Positions 54,620-63,957 of a DNA stretch of 64,000 nucleotides are shown one piece after another. Under the pieces are notes generated by a model. That model saw only the letters and a list, made by a program, of their open reading frames with translations, was not told the origin of the DNA and searched no databases. A program made the position numbers and the translations under genes. The stretch comes from Bacteroidales bacterium. Lineage in GTDB: Bacteria; Bacteroidota; Bacteroidia; Bacteroidales; F082. Location of the stretch: contig JALNZT010000004.1 in assembly GCA_023229135.1 (NCBI GenBank), forward strand, positions 62,001 to 126,000, given 5' to 3'. Every line of letters starts with the position of its first letter. Position 1 is the first letter of the stretch.

Positions 54620-55671
54620 AGACGATGGCCCGCTATAACGAAACCTATGCTATTGCATTCAGATTGGCTTTGGGGCTGAGTGTTTTTGTGATAATTCTGG
54701 TACTTATTGGCTGGTATTTTGCGTCGGCATTGCAATGGTGGCACCTGTTTTTGGCAGTGATAGCATTTTTTGGGTTTAGCTATTTTTTGGTTCAATTCAA
54801 TATAGATGCCTATGTTTACAGCAAAATAAAGCTGATTTATAAAACCATTGGCGTGCTAAAGAGCAAGCCTACAAAAGGCGTTCCCAAGGCAAAAAGCCAC
54901 GAATCGCTCGAAGGCGTAAATCAGGCTATGATTGCCTGGACCAAGCGGCAAAAAAATGAGATCGAAGCACTGGAAAAGGTGGCAGCTTATCGTCGCGAGT
55001 TTTTGGGAAATATTTCACACGAGCTAAAAACACCGATTTTTAATATCCAGGGCTATGTGCTAACGCTGCTTGATGGCGGCCTCGAAGACGAAAATATCAA
55101 CCGAAACTATTTGCAGCAAACCGAAAAAAGTATCAACAGGCTGATTGCTATCGTGGAGGATCTGGAAGAGATTTCAAAGCTGGAAGCCGGTGAGTTAAAG
55201 CTTAATTTACAGCGTTTTAACCTTATAGAACTGATTCAGGAAGTGATTGAGTTTTTGGAAATGAAAACACAGCATTATAAGGCTCAAGTGACTATTGAGC
55301 GCCAAGTTGAAAAGTCCGTTTTTGTGATGGCCGACAAAAAACGTATCCGACAGGTGCTGATTAACCTGATTGAAAATGCGTTGAAATATGGTAACAAAGA
55401 CGAAAATAAGGTGCTTATCCGCCTTTTTGATATGGACGAGAAATACCTGGTAGAAATAAAAGACAAGGGCCCCGGCATCAGCCAAGAAAACCTGCCACGC
55501 ATCTTCGAGCGTTTTTATCGGGTCGACAACAGCCGTTCCCGCGAAAAAGGCGGAACTGGCTTGGGTCTTGCTATCGTGAAACATATTGTTGAAGCCCACG
55601 AACAAAGTATAACCGTAAGAAGTAAACTCCAGCAAGGCACTACTTTTGCCTTTACGCTGGGGAAGAAGTGA
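54616..55671 (+). CDS. PhoR-like sensor histidine kinase
   Basis: 351 residues. Two close TM segments (~13-33 and ~38-58) with almost no periplasmic loop lead into a linker. HisKA follows (FLGNISHELKTPIFNIQGYVLTLL; His ~134), then a HATPase domain with LINLIENALKYG, KDKGPGISQENLPRIFERFYRVD and GTGLGLAIVKHIVEAHE. The missing sensor domain points to sensing within the membrane or through partner proteins, as in PhoR. Translationally coupled to the regulator. Confidence 0.92.
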   Translation: MKTMARYNETYAIAFRLALGLSVFVIILVLIGWYFASALQWWHLFLAVIAFFGFSYFLVQFNIDAYVYSKIKLIYKTIGVLKSKPTKGVPKAKSHESLEGVNQAMIAWTKRQKNEIEALEKVAAYRREFLGNISHELKTPIFNIQGYVLTLLDGGLEDENINRNYLQQTEKSINRLIAIVEDLEEISKLEAGELKLNLQRFNLIELIQEVIEFLEMKTQHYKAQVTIERQVEKSVFVMADKKRIRQVLINLIENALKYGNKDENKVLIRLFDMDEKYLVEIKDKGPGISQENLPRIFERFYRVDNSRSREKGGTGLGLAIVKHIVEAHEQSITVRSKLQQGTTFAFTLGKK

Positions 55672-55971
55672 GCAAGGAAATTTTAACAATAATTTAGAAA
55701 AGTAAAGTTGCCATCATATGGATCAAACCTTGATTTGCTATTATTTGTGGCATAAAAGCAGACGATCACGCATGCAGCAAAAGCTATACAGAACTTGAGG
55801 TTTTAAGGCAACAGACCAAATATCCCGACAGAGATAATCTACAGGTAGACAATAAGATAAAAGCTGCAAAAAGCTACATTTACATCTTGAATCCGGCAAT
55901 TGTTTTTTTAGCTAAAATCTATTATCTTTATCCCTTCAATAATGTATCACCTTTCTAAAAAACCAAAAACC
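55672..55971. other. 300-bp intergenic region
   Basis: It contains an open but ATG-less stretch (~55740-55960) with no recognisable similarity and a possible -7 element TATCTTTA at 55923-55930 for the next gene. Nothing else is supported. Confidence 0.4.
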
Positions 55972-57552
55972 ATGAAAAAGACGACAATTTTATTTCTATT
56001 CGGGCTGCTGTTGGCGCAGCTTTCGGTGTTTTCACAACAAGAAGACTTGCGATTTTCCAAAGTATTTTATGAACAATATAATGGATTTCATGTATTGGCA
56101 AGCGTTAAGGCCGGTCAGGATAGCCTGATGATGATAAACAACGGTGGACCATATAGCGGTAGCGGCGGTGTGCAGTTGATGGATGGTGAAGGAGAGTTTC
56201 ATTGGTTGAAAAGCCCGCGTCGTGATGGAGCCGACCTTATACCAATAGATATTATTCGCACCGCAGACCAGAATTTCCTGATTTGCATAAACGAAACCAG
56301 CTACAGCTCCTCAAAAAACGCTATTTTGTTGGCAAAGATAAATCTTGAAGGCGAAATAATTTGGGTAAAAAAGTTTGAAGATGAGATGGGTACTTCTGCT
56401 TCGGGCATGGTGCTTTCGGCCAGCGGCGATATATTGATTACAGGCCATGCCAAACCCAATTTGACGAACAATGATAAGGGGCTTTTGTTGTTGCGCATCA
56501 GCAGTGAAGGTGTGCTTTTATGGGCCAAAACCTACAGCACTCCTATGTTAAGAGACAGAGGTATAGCTGTTGCTGAACTTACAACGGGCGAACTGGTTGT
56601 CGGCGGCCTTGCAAAAGGTGATGATGAATACAGCAATGAAATAAGTATTATCAAGACCGATGCCGATGGTAATTTGCTTTGGGCAAAACAGAAATTGCCA
56701 AGCGGTTTATACAAGAATACCCTGGTGAATGATTTGCTTGCCTCGCCGGATGGTTTTTATTTAAGTGGAAGTGATGTGTCAGATGGTGCAACGTGTATAT
56801 CGTTTAATGGTGATGGTGAAAGTATCTGGTCTATAGCTTTAGGAGAAGTATGGAATAACTATGATGAATCGGTTTATAGAGGAAGAATGGCTTTAGCCAG
56901 TGATGGTGATTTACTATTGAGTTATGGAGGCGGGTTAGCATGCAGACTTGATAGTGCTAACGGAGCTTTTATTTGGTCGTATCTTGTTTTTATGCAACAG
57001 CTTGCAATTCAGCAGCTTTCAGATGGCGGGTATATATTTATAGGTGTTGGCCCACTGATTGGTGTAAAAGATGTGTATGAACCACAAACAGGCATCGTAA
57101 GAACCAATGCAATGGGCGAATCCCTCGGATGCTTAGAGGATATAATCCTGGATCAAAGAGAATATTTTGCTGATTTTGCAGCAGCGATTTATACAGTTGA
57201 AACCCTAGGAACGATGACGGATTATTCGTTTCAATGGGTTGATGTTTCTTTGAATTCCTTTGACGGTTGTGTGGATATATTGGGTGCGTTGGAGGAGTCG
57301 TCTGATGCGACAAATGCTTTAACTGTATATCCCAACCCCGGCAAAGAGCCATTCAGGCTGATGCAGGAAGAGTTGCAGCCGGAAAGCCAGGTGCAATTAT
57401 TGGTTTATAACAGCAAAGGACAAGTAATATTAAATAGGGAAGGGGTTTGGAGCGAATTGCAACTTGTCGAAAAGCAATTGTCGGCAGGTATTTATTTGAT
57501 TCAGCTGAGAACTAAAATTGGTGTGTTTGCAACGCGATTGGTGGTGGAGTAA
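55972..57552 (+). CDS. Secreted protein with T9SS type A sorting domain
   Basis: 526 residues from the ATG at 55972, which places a normal signal peptide (TTILFLFGLLLAQLSVFS) at the start; an ATG 30 bp upstream would spoil it. The body shows repeated blade-like units of the form ...LLLRISSEGVLLWAKTYST..., IIKTDADGNLLWAKQ and INLEGEIIWVKKFED, suggesting a beta-propeller-like fold. The last ~75 residues (ALTVYPNPGKEPFRL..YNSKGQVILNREG) form a Por secretion sorting domain. It should be secreted by T9SS. Binding partner unknown. Confidence 0.82.
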   Translation: MKKTTILFLFGLLLAQLSVFSQQEDLRFSKVFYEQYNGFHVLASVKAGQDSLMMINNGGPYSGSGGVQLMDGEGEFHWLKSPRRDGADLIPIDIIRTADQNFLICINETSYSSSKNAILLAKINLEGEIIWVKKFEDEMGTSASGMVLSASGDILITGHAKPNLTNNDKGLLLLRISSEGVLLWAKTYSTPMLRDRGIAVAELTTGELVVGGLAKGDDEYSNEISIIKTDADGNLLWAKQKLPSGLYKNTLVNDLLASPDGFYLSGSDVSDGATCISFNGDGESIWSIALGEVWNNYDESVYRGRMALASDGDLLLSYGGGLACRLDSANGAFIWSYLVFMQQLAIQQLSDGGYIFIGVGPLIGVKDVYEPQTGIVRTNAMGESLGCLEDIILDQREYFADFAAAIYTVETLGTMTDYSFQWVDVSLNSFDGCVDILGALEESSDATNALTVYPNPGKEPFRLMQEELQPESQVQLLVYNSKGQVILNREGVWSELQLVEKQLSAGIYLIQLRTKIGVFATRLVVE

Positions 57553-57606
57553 ATCAAAAAGTATTCAGTAGTTTTTTTGATGGTTTATCGAAGGGTCTAC
57601 TGAAAA

Positions 57607-57699
57607 AGTCTGTCGCTCGCCAGATTTGAGGCGACAAGACGAAGATGTATTAGCATACTTCGAGTCGCAGACAACGAAGAAGATGGCGTGCGACAGGCT
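57607..57699. repeat. 93-bp inverted-repeat element
   Basis: The ends AGTCTGTCGCTCGCCA (57607-57622) and TGGCGTGCGACAGGCT (57684-57699) are inverted repeats matching at 14 of 16 positions. A second, imperfect stem (GAAGATGTAT/ATACTTC) sits inside, and GCGAC/GTCGC brackets it. The nested structure resembles a small non-autonomous (MITE-like) or REP-like element. It starts 54 bp after a gene stop. Confidence 0.7.
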
Positions 57700-58232
57700 A
57701 ACCAACACTAAAATTTAAAACATGTTATACTCCGGATTAAACATTATTGATTTTTCGGATTAAAAGACTTTTATCCACTACAAGGATTTATGACGTTGCC
57801 AATCAAAAAGCTTGCAGCACATCCTATACTATTCCTTGTAATTAATATATTATCAATATGTTAAGTGTTTTTCAGCAGACTCTACGTAGATCGTTAGCAA
57901 TAATAGAGAATAATTTTTTGAAGCTGTTGTTCGATCGGAGATGCTTTTTGTTGGCTAGCTATAGCTCTTTGCGTGCTTGGCTGCAGGAAACTATGGTAAA
58001 GGCTAATTTCCAGAAACTTATCAAAGAACCTATTGCCAAAAACACACTCAATGCGATCCAAATCCAGAGTTGGTCAAAGATATTGCTACTCAGTTTATTT
58101 TCGCTGATGCGTGCAGCCACTTTCCAAATTGAATGGATTTGTGTTGAATGTAAAGAGACCATTTTTGTTAGCAAAAGATCCGTTTTGCGTACTAAATATT
58201 CTTTTGCCGTTTGGGTCAATTGAGCTGTTTTA

Positions 58233-58552
58233 TCAACATAAGATTCTAATAGCGGTGGTAAAAATTGCCAAGGTAGCAAAATAGGTCGTTAATCCCGAAA
58301 AAGCGTGGAATCATACGCAATAACACTTGTAAGTAAAAGCAGTTTTCCGGCACCTTTTCCCAGATCAGAAATGGCCGGTATAATCAGCTCCTTTATAATC
58401 AAAGGAATTGTAAAATTTAAAAACTGCCTAAAGAAAGCGTTGAAAGTGGCGAAAATCCTGTTGACCGAATCAGGCAAATACCGCCCAAAAACAATTCCAA
58501 AAACGATGGCCCGAAAAGCTTTGAATAGTAAGTAGGAGAATAAACACTTCAT
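58233..58552 (-). pseudogene. Broken dicarboxylate/cation symporter (DAACS) gene, N-terminal part
   Basis: The minus-strand frame from 58552 reads 87 residues matching the start of cation:dicarboxylate symporters: FRAIVFGIVFGRYLPDSVNRIF, then FRQFLNFTIPLIIKELIIPAISDLGKGAGKLLLLTSVIAYDSTLF. It then hits a stop (58289-58291). Re-reading one base back gives SGLTTYFATLAIF, the expected next part of the family, which ends at 58233. Intact members have about 390 residues, so about 70% is missing. A frameshift plus truncation makes it a pseudogene. Confidence 0.75.
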
Positions 58553-58837
58553 AACTAGGTTCTTAATAAAAAAAGAATCATTTGCTTAGGATAATTTTTG
58601 AGCTTGATAATATAGAGAGAAAGGTGGTAAAAAGGCATTGTTAAGGTAGTTTTTATATATCTGGAAAAATTGAAGAATGTAGCATGATCAGCCTAACAAC
58701 TCATTTCAAATCTAAACCAAAACAAAGCTTTGCCTTTTTAAGAAAAAGATTTAATTTAGTAGCACAATTGAAATGGCTGTCCAGCACTAAATACGTTTTA
58801 AATAGCCTAATAATTAACAGCTTAAAAAGAACCAAAA

Positions 58838-59539
58838 ATGACAATCAAAAAAAGGAAAACGAGCAAACTCATAGCGGGAATAGCATTCCTGATTTTCTTT
58901 TTGCCTTTTCACAAAAGCACTGTTGCCCAGCCATTTGACTACGGAATAGAAGTGGGAGTGGGTGCGTACAATGAAAAATGGACTTCTGATATTTTCCCAC
59001 TCACAGGCTGGGGAAAAGATAAGGCCGGACTGACTGTCAGCATTTTTGGTGCTTTAAAACACAGCAGCAATTTTAGCACGAAGCTTGAGCTTGGCTATAT
59101 GAACAAAGGCTTTATAAACGATTTAAGCTGGGAATATCCGGATGGATCAGTAGTAACCCCCTATTCTTTTAGAACTGATTTAAAGACATTTAAGCTGAGC
59201 TTGGGCGAAAGAATCACCTTCTTAGCGTCGAGTTTTAGACCTTTTTTCGATGTGGGTTTTAATGTGCAATATGTTCCGGAAAGCGAAATAGGCAATAGAC
59301 CAATGGTATTTATGGACAAAGATGCTGTACCTAAAATGTTTTATGATTATAAATGGAATACGATTACGTTTAATGGCACTGTTGGAATTGGGCTCATTTA
59401 TAAGCAGTTAGTATATATAAAGCTTGAATACAATCATGCTTTTACCAAACTTCTTGACGATAATGGTGTAGAAGTAATTGATCGCGCTTTTGTGGGTTCT
59501 GTTGGTGTTAATATCAACGAATTAGTGAAGCTGTTTTAA
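58838..59539 (+). CDS. Outer-membrane beta-barrel-like protein, unknown function
   Basis: 233 residues with a signal peptide (LIAGIAFLIFFLPFHKSTVAQ). The mature part has repeated aromatic-rich strands (FDYGIEVGVGAYNEKW, STKLELGYMNKGFIND, FKLSLGERITFLASSFRPFFDVGFNVQYV), as in OMP beta-barrel domains, and ends INELVKLF with a terminal Phe. No functional motif is recognised. Single gene after the degenerate region. Confidence 0.7.
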   Translation: MTIKKRKTSKLIAGIAFLIFFLPFHKSTVAQPFDYGIEVGVGAYNEKWTSDIFPLTGWGKDKAGLTVSIFGALKHSSNFSTKLELGYMNKGFINDLSWEYPDGSVVTPYSFRTDLKTFKLSLGERITFLASSFRPFFDVGFNVQYVPESEIGNRPMVFMDKDAVPKMFYDYKWNTITFNGTVGIGLIYKQLVYIKLEYNHAFTKLLDDNGVEVIDRAFVGSVGVNINELVKLF

Positions 59540-59570
59540 ATAGTCTTTGTAAAATCAACACGCCTATTTT

Positions 59571-59783
59571 ATGAAACTTGAGCAAGCCATACAACAAATC
59601 CTGAAACAAAGGGGCGAACCCATGACGGTTGCCGAAGTCACAGATGCCATCAATGCACAACAGCTTTGCACGCGCCATGATGGCTCGGATGTGTGCGACT
59701 TCCAAGTACATGGACGCAGCTTTAACCGCAAAGATTTGTTTGAAAGGAAAGGGGAGATGGTGAAATTGAAAAAAGATGAATAA
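59571..59783 (+). CDS. Small HARE-HTH-like winged-helix protein
   Basis: 70 residues. Pattern: MKLEQAIQQILKQRGEPMTV, then AEVTDAINAQQLCTRHDGSDV, VHGRSFNRKDLFERKG and MVKLKK. This follows the HARE-HTH (HB1/ASXL, RNA polymerase delta-type) winged helix: a first helix, AxEIaxxI second helix, and a beta wing. In larger proteins this domain links DNA-acting enzymes and chromatin factors; here it stands alone. It overlaps a 35-codon frame by 8 bp. Assignment rests on pattern memory. Confidence 0.65.
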   Translation: MKLEQAIQQILKQRGEPMTVAEVTDAINAQQLCTRHDGSDVCDFQVHGRSFNRKDLFERKGEMVKLKKDE

Positions 59784-59883
59784 CCGATTATTTTTCCGAA
59801 CAGAATTTAAACAAACCCAAAACAATTCAATACATTGGGCGAGAGGCGAATTCGATTACGATAAATACGCCGAATCAGCGTGA
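59776..59883 (+). CDS. Possible 35-residue protein overlapping the HARE-HTH gene
   Basis: An ATG inside the last codons of the HARE-HTH gene opens a 35-codon frame, MNNRLFFRTEF...HWARGEFDYDKYAESA, that stops at 59881-59883 just before a terminator. The overlap start resembles translational coupling. No similarity is recognised. Short length makes chance likely. Confidence 0.3.
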   Translation: MNNRLFFRTEFKQTQNNSIHWARGEFDYDKYAESA

Positions 59884-59920
59884 TGAATCCCACGGAATTA
59901 GCACTGAGCATATTATTAAC

Positions 59921-59950
59921 AAAAAAAGGGGCAATGATGCCCCTTTTTTA
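59921..59950. terminator. Bidirectional terminator between the HARE-HTH gene and tRNA-Asn
   Basis: GGGGCA and TGCCCC form a perfect 6-bp stem with loop ATGA, preceded by A7 and followed by T6. It can end both the plus-strand operon and the minus-strand tRNA transcript. Confidence 0.85.
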
Positions 59951-59952
59951 AG

Positions 59953-60026
59953 CTCCCCCTGCTGGACTTGAACCAGCGACCCTCTGATTAACAGTCAGAT
60001 GCTCTAACCAACTGAGCTAAGGAGGA
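59953..60026 (-). tRNA. tRNA-Asn (anticodon GTT)
   Basis: On the minus strand the sequence starts TCCTCCTTAGCTCAGTTGGT, has anticodon arm CTGACTGTTAATCAG with GTT, and T arm GCTGGTTCAAGTCCAGC. The acceptor stem TCCTCCT/AGGGGGA closes with one G-T pair, discriminator G. CCA is not encoded. A terminator follows directly. Confidence 0.97.
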
Positions 60027-60155
60027 TTTTACTTCTCTTTAAGAGCCTGCAAAATTAAAGATATTTTCAATTGAAACAAGCTTTTTAGGTAATTTTTAAG
60101 CTTATTGAGTTTTTTTGATAAAAACGCATAGGCTCAAATTTACTCCATCCACCTC

Positions 60156-61037
60156 TCACTCTCTGCTAACATAAACCAAACCAGGCAGATAGAACGTTTT
60201 TGGTAGTTCTAAATCAGTTAAAATCACCAAATCTGTTTTTCCTGAAAAGTCAAATTGAGAAACAGAGGCTGTGTCTTGTAGCGCGATTTTGGAAGCGTAT
60301 CGTATCAATTGATTACTGTCCGGAATCTCGTTTCCGGCATAATAAATAGCTGGGGTTTTTTCTCCGTATTTTTCTTCGATTTTATACAGCCGCCCTGCCA
60401 CAAAACTAAACGCGTCCGTTGCCATAATGGACGTTTTGGCGAAAGCAACAGACAGCCTGTCTGAAACTTGTGTTTCCTTTAAAATGGGAGCGTTTGATAG
60501 TGCTTTAAAGCTTGCCGGAATTTCCATATTCAGTAAAAAAGATGCGGGCAGATCGGTTTGCTTAAAGGCAGGAAATCCCAAAAAATCATGCTGTGCAAAA
60601 GGTCTTAACACTTGATAATTCTCATTAGCCGACAAAGCATCTTCGGGAAGGATAAAATGAAATTCGAGTTGTTGTTGCCCAGCCTTAAAATGTTTTTTAT
60701 CGATAAGGATATGACCGTTTTTGTAGGTATAAGCTATGGATTCTCCTTTGTGAAAAACGGACAACAAATAACTCTCATCTGGATGAAAATCAAGGATTAC
60801 TGGCTGCGAAACCTCACTCATAAAAAATTCCAATACCAGGCTTGCATCTATTTTTTGAGAACGGTTTTCCGGTAGATTCACAAACAATAGATAATTTATA
60901 TTAGCTATTTGATCAGTCCGCATAGCGGCTAAATCTTCACTTACTCCCGACTCAAAATAAGAATCTGGCGTTTTGTCGGAACAGCCATAAGTCAAAAAAA
61001 GTAGACTCATTCCTAAAGAAATAAGTATTTTTATCAT
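60156..61037 (-). CDS. Lipoprotein of unknown function
   Basis: 293 residues. A short hydrophobic segment ends in a lipobox LTYGC (Cys19), so it is probably lipid-anchored. The mature part has short strands, alternating charges and a DFSGKTDLVILTDLELPKTFYLPGLVYVSRE end. No domain is recognised. It lies upstream of and divergent from the large T9SS cargo gene. Confidence 0.65.
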   Translation of the reverse strand: MIKILISLGMSLLFLTYGCSDKTPDSYFESGVSEDLAAMRTDQIANINYLLFVNLPENRSQKIDASLVLEFFMSEVSQPVILDFHPDESYLLSVFHKGESIAYTYKNGHILIDKKHFKAGQQQLEFHFILPEDALSANENYQVLRPFAQHDFLGFPAFKQTDLPASFLLNMEIPASFKALSNAPILKETQVSDRLSVAFAKTSIMATDAFSFVAGRLYKIEEKYGEKTPAIYYAGNEIPDSNQLIRYASKIALQDTASVSQFDFSGKTDLVILTDLELPKTFYLPGLVYVSRE

Positions 61038-61164
61038 GATTTCAATATTTTTCCAAAAATACTATTTAATTGAATATGAGCTAATAACAAATTTTTTCCG
61101 GTCTTTATTAATAAACTGTGAATAAGTCGTTTATAAAAAAGCACCATGGTATCGTTTCATCTGC

Positions 61165-61172
61165 TATCTTTA
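61165..61172 (+). promoter_or_regulatory. -7 promoter element of the large T9SS cargo gene
   Basis: TATCTTTA is one mismatch from TAnnTTTG and lies 25 bp before the ATG at 61198. Confidence 0.35.
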
Positions 61173-61197
61173 TGCTTTCAAAATAAAGTATGTTCAC

Positions 61198-63957
61198 ATG
61201 AATTATAAATCAAGCCTCTGGATATTTATTTTGATTAGCGTGCTGCTTCCGACTACTGTCATCAAAGCGCAACAAAGTACAGCTGAGGCGTTTAAGATAA
61301 CCATTACTTTTGTAGATGAGCCAGGAGTGGATTTAAAAATCTACCAGGCTCCGCTGAAATACAACAAAGATTTTGCACTTGTCTTGCAGCTGAATAAGGG
61401 GGACAATGCCATCAATGATCAGGTACTTCCTTACTTTAAAGGACAGGCCGGGAATCCGGGTTTATATTTCACCGAGGGGCAAGTTAATAGTATTCAGCCT
61501 TTTAAGATGGATGCCGTCCATTATGCATTTGATGAAAACGGCGAGGATGTACATAATTACAAACCTGGTTTTTTAAACTGGGACAATATTATCAACCTTT
61601 GGGCCGGTGAGTTTGGCATTGTTGCAAACGGATTAAACTTCCCGGCCAGCACGGATGCTGACTTAGAAGTCAACCGTATTTACAGCTATACCCAGCGCAA
61701 AACCCTTAGCTCCACTGTGCCGGGCGGTTACCGTACCCAAACTTATGTAGTGCCGCAAGATGGTCAGGGTCAGTTGAATTTTGCCCGTGATAAATACCTC
61801 GCTGTATACGACAACAGCCCGGGTGCGCTGCCCAATCCCGTTATGGTCGAAAATTTTGGTAGCATACAAGGTGTAAAAGTTTCGCGCAGCCCCATGCAAA
61901 GCGGTTTCTTTAACCAGGTGCAGCAGCTCTCTCAGTTAAGTAACGAGAATAATCACCCCATCGGAACTTATTACCTGGATGGTTTCGGGGTAGGAGGCGC
62001 ACCAACTTTCAATGCTTTTAAGCAAGAGATGAACCAGGTGGCTGCTACCTTTGGCCGCGCCGGAAGCGATAATATCTGGGTAGCCACTTCGGCAGAATTA
62101 TTTGAATTCTTGCGCGTGAAAGAGCTGGTGGAAATGCACACACAAATCAACGGTAGTATCGTTGAAATAACATTTAGCGCTACCGAAATGCCTGTAGATT
62201 TTCGGGAGTATTGTATGACTATTATCGTTGAGGGTGAGACTAATATCGTAGAAATGGTAGTAGAACAGCCTGATGATATCTCTACCTACAAATATAGTGG
62301 CACCGATGCCTTACTTAATCTAAAGTGGAGAGGTGGTGTGGTTCCAGACCTGAAACAGCAAGCCAACGAGGCTGTTGAACAAACAGAGATACAGCCTAAT
62401 ACTACCAATGCACTCACAGCAATGGATTTTGTACTGATGCTTCCTGATAGCGATTTAAAAGAGAATCTGCGCGAAAGATTATGTGTTTTTAACTACGATT
62501 ACGAACCAGGCTTTTGTCCACAAAACGAGTTTCTCGGTGCTGACACCACCGTTTGCTTTGGCACCTTACTCAATTTTGAAGCACCTCAAGCAGATTCCTA
62601 TCTATGGAGCACGGGCGAAACCACACAGCAAATCACTTTTGAAACCATTAGCGACACACTGCTTTGGGCAAAGGCCAGTCTTAATAATGGATTCATAATG
62701 GCCGATACTATTGTCATTAACAGTATCGCCTTGCCTCAAGTAACAATTAGTACTGAAACCGATACCATCGGCCCTATCAATGAAGCTGTGCTGGTAGCCT
62801 CTGGTGCAGCCACTTATCTTTGGGAGGACGGAAGCACTAATGACACCTTAATCGTGCAGCCACAGCAAACCACACGATATGCAGTAGCCGGAACAAATTC
62901 CGAAGGTTGCGTTGGTTACGACACCATCACTATAGTGGTGCAGTATGAGTTGAGCGTGGATTTCGTTTACGACACCGTTTGTTATGGCTTACCTACCCAG
63001 TTGTTTAGCCGCATCCAGTCCAACGATTCTATCCTGATCAAAGAATGGGATCTCAATGGCGACGGCGTGTTTGGTGATGCTTATGGCGACACTGTACAGT
63101 ATTTATATGAACAGCCGGGCGAGAAGCTAACCGGCTTGCGTGTGAAAACAAGAAACGGACAGATGCAGCTCCAATACCATAGTGTTCCGGTGGCTGATTA
63201 TCCCTTTGTGCAATTTGATTTTGAAAACAATTGCGAAGGCTATTCTGTGCAGTTTACAGATAGAACTACCGTAAATATTGGTTTTCCCGCTGCCTGGAAT
63301 TGGTCTTTTGGTGATGGAGACTCTGCTGATTTTAAACATCCCGACCACTTTTATGAAAGCGTGGATACTTACGACGTAAGCCTGATTGTGACAACAAATT
63401 ATGGCTGTTCCGATACGGCATTCCGCTCTCTAAGTATCAAGCGGGCGCCAGATGTTGATTTGCGCCTGAGCGATGGCACTGCAGTAACTCCCGATGCTGA
63501 ATTGAAAATGCCCAAAGGAAGTAGCTTAACTTTTAGAGTTGACAGCCCTTATGACAGCCTTAAATGGACTGGTGGGCTTCAAACAGAGACCTTTAAGGTG
63601 ATTAATGCAGGATTTTATGATGTAACGATTTTTTATCAGGGCTGCTTGAATAGCCGGTTTTTTAGCGTCGTTGAAACAGATGGGCCCATAGATCCAACCA
63701 CCAACGGTGTGATGAACTTGATAACGCCAAATGGCGATGGCTTTAATGATTTATGGCTTATTGATCTCGCTAAATTACGACCGGCAAAAGTAGCTGTTTA
63801 CAGTAGAGCCGGGCGACAAGTGTATTCATCAAACGATTATAACAACGACTGGGGAGGCACTTATAATGGCAATCATTTGCCCGAGGGTACTTATTATTAC
63901 CTGATAGAAGGCGGGAATGGTGAAGTAATTAAAGGACCAATCAGTATTTTACGATGA
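61198..63957 (+). CDS. Large secreted protein with PKD domain and T9SS type B sorting domain
   Basis: 919 residues. Signal peptide (IFILISVLLPTTVIKAQ). The N-terminal ~430 residues are a single unrecognised domain (KYNKDFALVLQLNKGDNAIND, HYAFDENGEDVHNYKPGF); a degenerate polysaccharide-deacetylase-like fold is possible. Ig-like strands follow (SYLWSTGETTQQI, TYLWEDGSTNDTL), then a PKD domain (WNWSFGDGDSADFKHPDHFYESVDTYDVSLIV). The C-terminus TPNGDGFNDLWLIDLAKLRPAKVAVYSRAGRQVY..GTYYYLI is the gliding-motility-associated (CHU_C) type B signal. It should be secreted by T9SS and attached to a partner. It overlaps the next gene by 4 bp. Confidence 0.85.
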   Translation: MNYKSSLWIFILISVLLPTTVIKAQQSTAEAFKITITFVDEPGVDLKIYQAPLKYNKDFALVLQLNKGDNAINDQVLPYFKGQAGNPGLYFTEGQVNSIQPFKMDAVHYAFDENGEDVHNYKPGFLNWDNIINLWAGEFGIVANGLNFPASTDADLEVNRIYSYTQRKTLSSTVPGGYRTQTYVVPQDGQGQLNFARDKYLAVYDNSPGALPNPVMVENFGSIQGVKVSRSPMQSGFFNQVQQLSQLSNENNHPIGTYYLDGFGVGGAPTFNAFKQEMNQVAATFGRAGSDNIWVATSAELFEFLRVKELVEMHTQINGSIVEITFSATEMPVDFREYCMTIIVEGETNIVEMVVEQPDDISTYKYSGTDALLNLKWRGGVVPDLKQQANEAVEQTEIQPNTTNALTAMDFVLMLPDSDLKENLRERLCVFNYDYEPGFCPQNEFLGADTTVCFGTLLNFEAPQADSYLWSTGETTQQITFETISDTLLWAKASLNNGFIMADTIVINSIALPQVTISTETDTIGPINEAVLVASGAATYLWEDGSTNDTLIVQPQQTTRYAVAGTNSEGCVGYDTITIVVQYELSVDFVYDTVCYGLPTQLFSRIQSNDSILIKEWDLNGDGVFGDAYGDTVQYLYEQPGEKLTGLRVKTRNGQMQLQYHSVPVADYPFVQFDFENNCEGYSVQFTDRTTVNIGFPAAWNWSFGDGDSADFKHPDHFYESVDTYDVSLIVTTNYGCSDTAFRSLSIKRAPDVDLRLSDGTAVTPDAELKMPKGSSLTFRVDSPYDSLKWTGGLQTETFKVINAGFYDVTIFYQGCLNSRFFSVVETDGPIDPTTNGVMNLITPNGDGFNDLWLIDLAKLRPAKVAVYSRAGRQVYSSNDYNNDWGGTYNGNHLPEGTYYYLIEGGNGEVIKGPISILR

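Larger units (their letters stand above)
57553..58837. other. 1.3-kb degenerate region
   Basis: Between two intact genes lie an inverted-repeat element (57607-57699) and a broken symporter (58233-58552, minus). A further stretch (57858-58223) is open on both strands. It holds a plus-strand frame of 121 codons and a minus-strand frame of 106 codons with a hydrophobic segment (LWIWIALSVFLAIGSLISFW). Neither is recognised, and neither has a convincing promoter. The region looks like decayed genes. Confidence 0.55.

Noticed and set aside
55740..55960. Open stretch without ATG before the T9SS cargo gene
   Set aside because: No start codon, no similarity and no promoter; treated as intergenic.
57858..58223. 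121-codon plus-strand frame and the 106-codon minus-strand frame opposite it as real genes
   Set aside because: They overlap each other on opposite strands in a degenerate region, lack promoters, and neither matches a family I know; noted only in the region entry.
58684..58938. 84-codon plus-strand frame
   Set aside because: Overlaps the signal-peptide start of the real barrel gene in another frame and shows no family pattern.
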